From Clostridia bacterium (GTDB taxonomy: Bacteria; Bacillota; Clostridia; Peptostreptococcales; Acidaminobacteraceae), in NCBI GenBank assembly GCA_016937975.1, contig JAFGVN010000072.1:1-37663 (forward strand): a DNA stretch of 37,663 bases. The letters are read 5' to 3'. Positions within the stretch are counted from its first letter, which is position 1. Every line of letters begins with the position of its first letter. The notes beneath the pieces were generated by a model. It was not told where the DNA came from. It saw only the letters and a program-made list of their open reading frames with translations, and searched no databases. Made by a program: the position numbers and the translations under genes. Positions 33,524 to 37,663 of this stretch are shown here, piece after piece.

Positions 33524-34513
33524 ATGAAATCAGGAAAATTAAATGCTATTACAGACGTACCTGGGGTTTTAGTAGGGCATCAAACCTTAGTAGATGGAGA
33601 TATTCAAACTGGTGTAACCGCCATATTGCCTAAGTCCTTTGACTGGTTTCATATGAAAAACAAGGCTGCAGTACATGTCATCAATGGTTTTGGAAAATCC
33701 ATTGGGTTAACACAAATAGAAGAGCTCCATACCTTGGAAACACCAATTCTTCTAACGAATACCTTAAGCGCTCCACATGTTGCAGATTGTTTGATCAAGT
33801 TTATGATGAGTCATAATCCTGATATTGGTAGAAAAAGTGGTTCAGTGAATCCAGTAGTTCTTGAATGTAATGACAGTTATTTAAATAATATTAGAAAACA
33901 AGTTATTACAGAGCACGATGTATTCAGAGTGTTAAACAATGCGACAGAAAACTTTGAAAGAGGTGCTGTAGGCGCGGGTAGAGGCATGAGTTGCTACCAG
34001 TTAAAAGGTGGCATTGGTACAGCTTCAAGAGTTGTAGAAATAGAAGGAAAAAATTATATGATAGGTTCCTTAGTCATGACCAACATGGGTCTATTAAAGG
34101 ATCTTAGGGTGAATGGCACCAATATTGGACCTGAAATTCAAAGACAATTAAACCTGGAACAAGAAGAGGAAAAGGGATCGATTATTATTGTACTGGCGAC
34201 AGATTTACCCCTTGAATCCCATCAATTAAAGCGCATGGTTAAACGTGCTGGAGCAGGACTTGCAAGAACAGGAACTTTTATAGGACATGGATCAGGCGAT
34301 ATTGCTTTAGGATTTACCACAGAGACTGTAAGTCATTTTGCAAGTGCAGCGACTCGCATTATAGAAGTTCTACATGATCAATACATGGATCTTGTCTTTG
34401 ATGGTACTGTCGAGGTAGTTGAAGCAGCCATTATTGACAGTTTAATGTCTGCAGTAGAAGTGACTGGTTATAATGGTAATACAAGAAAGTCCTTAAAGAA
34501 TTACATGAAATAA
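33524..34513 (+). CDS. P1 (DmpA/S58) family peptidase
   Basis: A 329-residue N-terminal-nucleophile hydrolase of the DmpA family (L-aminopeptidase D-Ala-esterase/amidase, or beta-aminopeptidase). The self-cleavage site is G218-S219 in EEEKGSIIIVLATDLPLES, where Ser becomes the new N-terminal nucleophile of the small subunit. The start DVPGVLVGHQTL, the motif GAVGAGRGMSCYQLKGGIGTASR and the late GHGSGDIALGFTT are typical. It acts on small peptides or amides, probably in the cytoplasm, since no signal peptide is seen. Its ATG is 3 bases after the previous stop, with GGAG inside the end of the upstream gene, so translation is coupled to a signalling pair with no obvious metabolic link. A terminator follows at once. 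Confidence 0.93.
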   Translation: MKSGKLNAITDVPGVLVGHQTLVDGDIQTGVTAILPKSFDWFHMKNKAAVHVINGFGKSIGLTQIEELHTLETPILLTNTLSAPHVADCLIKFMMSHNPDIGRKSGSVNPVVLECNDSYLNNIRKQVITEHDVFRVLNNATENFERGAVGAGRGMSCYQLKGGIGTASRVVEIEGKNYMIGSLVMTNMGLLKDLRVNGTNIGPEIQRQLNLEQEEEKGSIIIVLATDLPLESHQLKRMVKRAGAGLARTGTFIGHGSGDIALGFTTETVSHFASAATRIIEVLHDQYMDLVFDGTVEVVEAAIIDSLMSAVEVTGYNGNTRKSLKNYMK

Positions 34514-34536
34514 AGCTCGGATATCCGAGCTTTTAA
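34512..34536 (+). terminator. Terminator after the P1 peptidase
   Basis: AAAGCTCGG (34512-34520), an ATAT loop and CCGAGCTTT (34525-34533) with a short T-run. It overlaps the stop codon. Confidence 0.75.
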
Positions 34537-34554
34537 TGTGTTCAAAAGTTCAAT

Positions 34555-34794
34555 CTATAGGAATTTCTTGCCTAAGTATTTTTTGATTAATTCAGGATCA
34601 CTGAAATCATCAATTAAAATTTCTTGACCTGTTTCTTCGAAGATTACAAGGACTTCAACGTCTCCTTGCTTGAAGCTTTTAATCACAGTATCTTCTCTAA
34701 CTTCTCTCACTTTATTTGCATAATTTTTTATTTTCTCAAACTCATTTGTATAAATTGCACCTGAAATACCAATGGTTTTTACATATCGTTTCAT
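34555..34794 (-). CDS. Small conserved-looking protein of unknown function
   Basis: A 79-residue protein without signal peptide or membrane segment and with no motif I recognise. It alternates short hydrophobic strands (VKTIGISGAIY, VEVLVIFEE, EILIDDF) with a charged helix (NEFEKIKNYANKVREVRED), suggesting a small alpha/beta domain. AAAGGAG is placed 5-6 bases before the ATG on the minus strand, and the codon use looks like its neighbours, so it is a credible gene. It is divergent from the Usp-like gene, sharing the 34795-34901 gap. No terminator of its own is evident beyond the hairpin at 34512-34536, which might serve both directions. Confidence 0.68.
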   Translation of the reverse strand: MKRYVKTIGISGAIYTNEFEKIKNYANKVREVREDTVIKSFKQGDVEVLVIFEETGQEILIDDFSDPELIKKYLGKKFL

Positions 34795-34860
34795 AAAAAC
34801 TCCTTTATTAAATTTCGATAAACCTTTTTCTTGCTTTTATTTTATATGCTTAAATTGTAG

Positions 34861-34866
34861 TATAAT
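34861..34866 (+). promoter_or_regulatory. Probable -10 box for the Usp-like gene
   Basis: A perfect TATAAT lies 36 bases before the ATG at 34902. No good -35 box stands 17 bases upstream (AT-rich TATTTT), so an activator or an alternative spacing may be involved. Confidence 0.4.
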
Positions 34867-34901
34867 ATACTCACATAAGCAAGTTGTGTTTGGGAGGTTT
34901 T

Positions 34902-35303
34902 ATGGAACAGCGAAAAATAATGGTGTGCGTTACACAACAAAAATTGTGTAAACGTTTAATCCATCGTGCACATGCTTTAAAAAAACATGAAGAAGATGAA
35001 TTGTATGTTATTCATGTTGTTAAAGAAAACTGGAAGTATTTTGGGAAACTAAAAGAAGCAGACGCTTTAGAATATTTGTTTGATAGTGCAAAATCATATG
35101 GAGCGACACTCAATGTCTTTAAAGCAAAAGACATTGAAGGTAAACTTGCTGAATTTGCTGAAAAAGAGGGTGTAGATGTTATTGTAATGGGTGAATCTAA
35201 AGAAACAAGCAAACAACAAAATATGATTAACCGTTTACAAGAAAAGACGCATAAAACAGTAGATTTTGAAATTGTACCTCAAACCTATAAAATTAACAAG
35301 TAA
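34902..35303 (+). CDS. Universal stress protein-like (UspA/KdpD-Usp type) protein
   Basis: A 133-residue Usp-fold protein. The first strand and helix read RKIMVCVTQQKLCKRLIHRA, which recalls the Usp domain of KdpD (VCVTGQ.SC..LIRRG) more than classical UspA. It continues with ELYVIHVVKENW, a helix ending in AKSYGATLNVFKA and the strand GVDVIVMGESKET. The usual ATP-binding G2xG9xGS/T loop is only partly present (MGESKETSKQQ), so nucleotide binding is uncertain. I chose the ATG at 34902 because GGGAGG precedes it; the upstream in-frame TTG/ATG codons are not supported. It is monocistronic, with its own terminator. A role in osmotic, potassium or general stress signalling is guessed from the family only. 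Confidence 0.8.
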   Translation: MEQRKIMVCVTQQKLCKRLIHRAHALKKHEEDELYVIHVVKENWKYFGKLKEADALEYLFDSAKSYGATLNVFKAKDIEGKLAEFAEKEGVDVIVMGESKETSKQQNMINRLQEKTHKTVDFEIVPQTYKINK

Positions 35304-35313
35304 ATTAATGAGC

Positions 35314-35357
35314 AAAACGACTTATAAAATAAATGTTTTATAGTCGTTTTTATTTTG
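35314..35357 (+). terminator. Terminator after the Usp-like gene
   Basis: AAAACGACTTATAAAA (35314-35329) pairs with TTTTATAGTCGTTTT (35336-35350), with a one-base bulge, followed by TTATTTTG. Confidence 0.85.
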
Positions 35358-35712
35358 TTTTAAATGGTAATAAATGTGCTACCATGTTAGTTCCTGAGGA
35401 TCATGAACCCTCATGGTGTGTCAGATGTATTGGCATTCTAAGATTGAATCTATGGGTTTTGTTTTTTAAAAAGAAATTTAAAACAAATTGTATATTTTTA
35501 CCTTTCTTCATGGATTTGAAAATAAATAGATTATAGAAATTTTGGTTATTACATGAGGCTTTTATTCTTAAGATTTGCTACAGTAAAATGATGTAATTTT
35601 TCATCTAGGTTTATAGAATGCTTGAGGATCCTTATTTCGGGGTAAAGAAAAATATAAGATATAATTGCTATGATTTGAATTTAATTATATTTAAAATATT
35701 GGAGGTAATAAT
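35358..35712 (+). other. Non-coding region with mutually exclusive hairpins upstream of the MCP
   Basis: Over 350 bases with no credible gene (a 67-codon frame here lacks a ribosome binding site and looks random). TACCATG (35380-35386) can pair either with ATGGTA upstream (35364-35369) or, through its ACCATG, with CATGGT downstream (35412-35417). Another helix, TGAGG/CCTCA, is at 35395-35413. Further on, TATAAT at 35660-35665 is the likely -10 box of the MCP gene, with a weak -35, and GGAGG lies just before its ATG. I did not recognise a known riboswitch class. Confidence 0.4.
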
Positions 35713-37449
35713 ATGAAAATTAAACGCATTGGTGTTAAGCTATCCATTATTATTGTTATTGGAATTATCCTAACAGCTATCCTGTTAAGTATTCTTGCCA
35801 TAACAAACACCAACAGTATTGTTGAGAAGTTAGTAGGTCAGAAGGCCATGGCTATTGCCCAATCCGTCGCTTCACATATTGATGGTGATGAATTCCAGAA
35901 GCTGATATTGTCAGAAGATGATACATCTGAATATTACATAGCGACACAAACTTGGATGTACCAGTTGTTTTTGGATACTGAATCTGCATACTTATATAGC
36001 ATGTATGATGGTGGAGGAGAACATTATGTTTACGTCATAGAAGGCTCTGGGGAATACGGTACTGAGGGTTTTTCAGAATTAGGTTCTTTAGATGCCAAAG
36101 AAAACTATGGACAGGAACCTCTTGATGTACTAAGAGATGGAAAAGCTCGTTACAGTGAAATCTATGACGCGGGTGAATGGGGGTTGTTAGTATCTGGTTT
36201 TGCCCCTGTATATAATTCGAATGATGATATTATCGGTATAGTAGGATGTGACGTATCAGCAAACACAGTCAATGACATTACTGGAGATTTCTTAAGAAAA
36301 CTTACCCTTGGTGTTGTGATCATTATTGCTGTATTTATGGTTATCTTCATTTATTCTGTAAGAAAAATCATACTTATCCCTATTGGAAGTGTTGTAAATT
36401 ATGCAAGCAGGATCGCTAATAGAGATTATGCTTTTGATTTAGATAAAGGTTTATTAGAGAAAACAGATGAAACAGGTACCCTAGTGAATGCTATAAATGA
36501 CATTAAAAATCAGACTTCGTTGGTTTTAAACAATATAGTTGACTCCTCAGATACCCTTGTATCGTCATCAAACAGTTTATCCTTAGTTTCAATTGAAACA
36601 GCTAAATCCATAGATGAGGTTTCTAGAGCTGTTAATGACATAGCAAGTAATGCTACCAACCAAGCTTTGAGTTCAGAAGAAGGTTATAAAAAAGTCGTTG
36701 AACTACAAACTATCATTACAGAAAACAGCAACAGAATCAATGAGCTTGTTCAAGCATCAGATGAGATGAACACCTATGTGTCTGAAGGTAAAAACACAAT
36801 TGACACTGTAGTTTTGAAATCTGAAGAATCCAATAGATCGATTAAAGAAATTCAGGAAAAACTTGAAGTGACAAGCAAATCATCTGAAAAAATTAGTGAA
36901 GCCAGTGGTGTTATTGCATCTATTGCCGAACAAACAAATTTGTTAGCTCTAAATGCTGCCATTGAAGCAGCGAGAGCCGGGGAACACGGTAAAGGTTTTG
37001 CTGTTGTTGCAGAAGAAATAAAGAAACTGGCAGAACAATCTGCACTTTCAACTCATGAAATTGACGAAATTGTAAAAGTATTATTAAGCAACTTAGAAGA
37101 GACGGTTCAGGTGATGACTTCTGTTATTAAGAACACCGATCAGCAACGTAAGAGTGTGGATGAATCCATGGAAAAATACAATAACATTGAACAGGGTATA
37201 ACTAAGATGCAGAAAAGTATCGAATATTTAACCCAGTCAAATAATGATATTGTGACCAATTCTTCACACTTGCAAGATGTCATTTCTAGCATTACCAATA
37301 TCGCTGAGGACAATGCTGCTAATACCGAAGAAGTATCTGCTGCAACGGAACAACAAAATGCGTCCATTCAGGAAGTATCAGAATCCAGTAAACGTTTGGC
37401 AGAACTGGCAACAGAACTAAAAGATATTGTAAAAACTTTTAAACTGTAG
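35713..37449 (+). CDS. Methyl-accepting chemotaxis protein (Cache-type sensor)
   Basis: A 578-residue transmembrane chemoreceptor. TM1 is at ~10-30. An extracellular Cache-like sensor follows (~31-190; [38 protein letters not shown] is typical of single or double Cache folds). TM2 is at ~195-216, then a HAMP-like segment and a long coiled-coil signalling domain. The conserved hairpin tip [32 protein letters not shown] lies at ~403-435 and binds CheA/CheW. Gln/Glu-rich methylation regions flank it. There is no C-terminal CheR-docking pentapeptide. The ligand is unknown; Cache receptors often bind amino acids or organic acids. GGAGG precedes the ATG. It is monocistronic as far as the window shows, and no terminator is evident in the following 200 bases. 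Confidence 0.95.
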   Translation: MKIKRIGVKLSIIIVIGIILTAILLSILAITNTNSIVEKLVGQKAMAIAQSVASHIDGDEFQKLILSEDDTSEYYIATQTWMYQLFLDTESAYLYSMYDGGGEHYVYVIEGSGEYGTEGFSELGSLDAKENYGQEPLDVLRDGKARYSEIYDAGEWGLLVSGFAPVYNSNDDIIGIVGCDVSANTVNDITGDFLRKLTLGVVIIIAVFMVIFIYSVRKIILIPIGSVVNYASRIANRDYAFDLDKGLLEKTDETGTLVNAINDIKNQTSLVLNNIVDSSDTLVSSSNSLSLVSIETAKSIDEVSRAVNDIASNATNQALSSEEGYKKVVELQTIITENSNRINELVQASDEMNTYVSEGKNTIDTVVLKSEESNRSIKEIQEKLEVTSKSSEKISEASGVIASIAEQTNLLALNAAIEAARAGEHGKGFAVVAEEIKKLAEQSALSTHEIDEIVKVLLSNLEETVQVMTSVIKNTDQQRKSVDESMEKYNNIEQGITKMQKSIEYLTQSNNDIVTNSSHLQDVISSITNIAEDNAANTEEVSAATEQQNASIQEVSESSKRLAELATELKDIVKTFKL

Positions 37450-37663
37450 TGTTAGACCTATCACTGGACAGGAGAAACTAGAAATGTATGGAAGGTTTGA
37501 GTATCTGTGCTTATAGCAATAGAAGATTTAGCTTATAAACAGATCTTCAAAAGTTAAGAATCATACAAAAATATTGATGAAGAGGTTGTCGGTAAATAAG
37601 CTTTTTTAATTGGATTACCCATAGATATTAAAAACCATGCAAATATCAAATGTTTAAAGACAT
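37450..37663. other. Non-coding end of window
   Basis: 214 AT-rich bases after the MCP stop without an open frame of note. I see no convincing terminator hairpin for the MCP gene, promoter or known RNA motif here. Confidence 0.4.

Noticed and set aside
35333-35536. A 67-codon rightward open frame after the Usp-like gene
   Set aside because: It begins inside the terminator hairpin, has no ribosome binding site, has an unlikely composition (Phe/Cys/Trp-rich) and crosses the hairpin region.
37450-37663. Riboswitch or terminator after the MCP
   Set aside because: Short dyads only; no stem with a T-run and no known motif could be assembled.

Overview
The window looks like chromosome from a low-GC, Gram-positive anaerobe of the class Clostridia. 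The signs are AT-rich DNA, strong AGGAGG-type ribosome binding sites, many short operons closed by intrinsic terminators, a T-box leader on proS, formate-tetrahydrofolate ligase beside folD, pyruvate carboxylase, QueH, and a LysR regulator of the clostridial REDGSGTR type. The assignment is by gene content only; no rRNA or other taxonomic marker is present. The cell is probably motile and chemotactic (CheW, an MCP, CheA/CheX-like and CheY-like proteins) and uses c-di-GMP (a GGDEF protein and a PilZ protein). Amino acid and one-carbon metabolism appear as histidine ammonia-lyase, two peptidases and the folate enzymes.

Layout. Bases 1-90 look like the right end of an IS200/IS605-type (TnpB) element, abutting the terminator of a leftward operon for a membrane M23 peptidase and a bactofilin (163-1638). 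Reading right are a MarR regulator, a 1782-residue pseudokinase/AAA/TPR/GAF/GGDEF/GAF protein, a CcpA-like LacI regulator and a YgiQ radical SAM protein (1937-10731). Next come hutH, a DUF896 protein and cheW (10802-13009). A leftward MFS transporter is followed by a rightward M18 aminopeptidase. proS reads left behind a complete T-box leader. Upstream of it a LysR gene is divergent from a glutaredoxin-like gene. folD and fhs (19415-22045) follow, then a membrane-anchored RCC1-repeat protein overlapping queH, then pyruvate carboxylase, a PilZ protein, rlmN and a small orphan P-loop protein.

From 30412 to 34513 a compact rightward cluster encodes a REC/HPt/CheA-type-ATPase/CheX-like hybrid, a CheY-like protein with a STAS-like tail, and a P1 (DmpA/S58) peptidase. 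The window ends with a small unknown protein, a Usp-like protein, a 409-base non-coding stretch with mutually exclusive hairpins, and a Cache-type methyl-accepting chemotaxis protein.

Most genes are ordinary housekeeping. The least ordinary items are the giant pseudokinase-cyclase, the one-polypeptide REC/HPt/HATPase/CheX hybrid with its partner, the RCC1 propeller protein, and several regulatory structures (an operator-like palindrome inside the LysR promoter, a palindrome overlapping the giant gene's promoter, and the leaders of folD and the MCP). No CRISPR array, prophage, tRNA or rRNA gene was seen.
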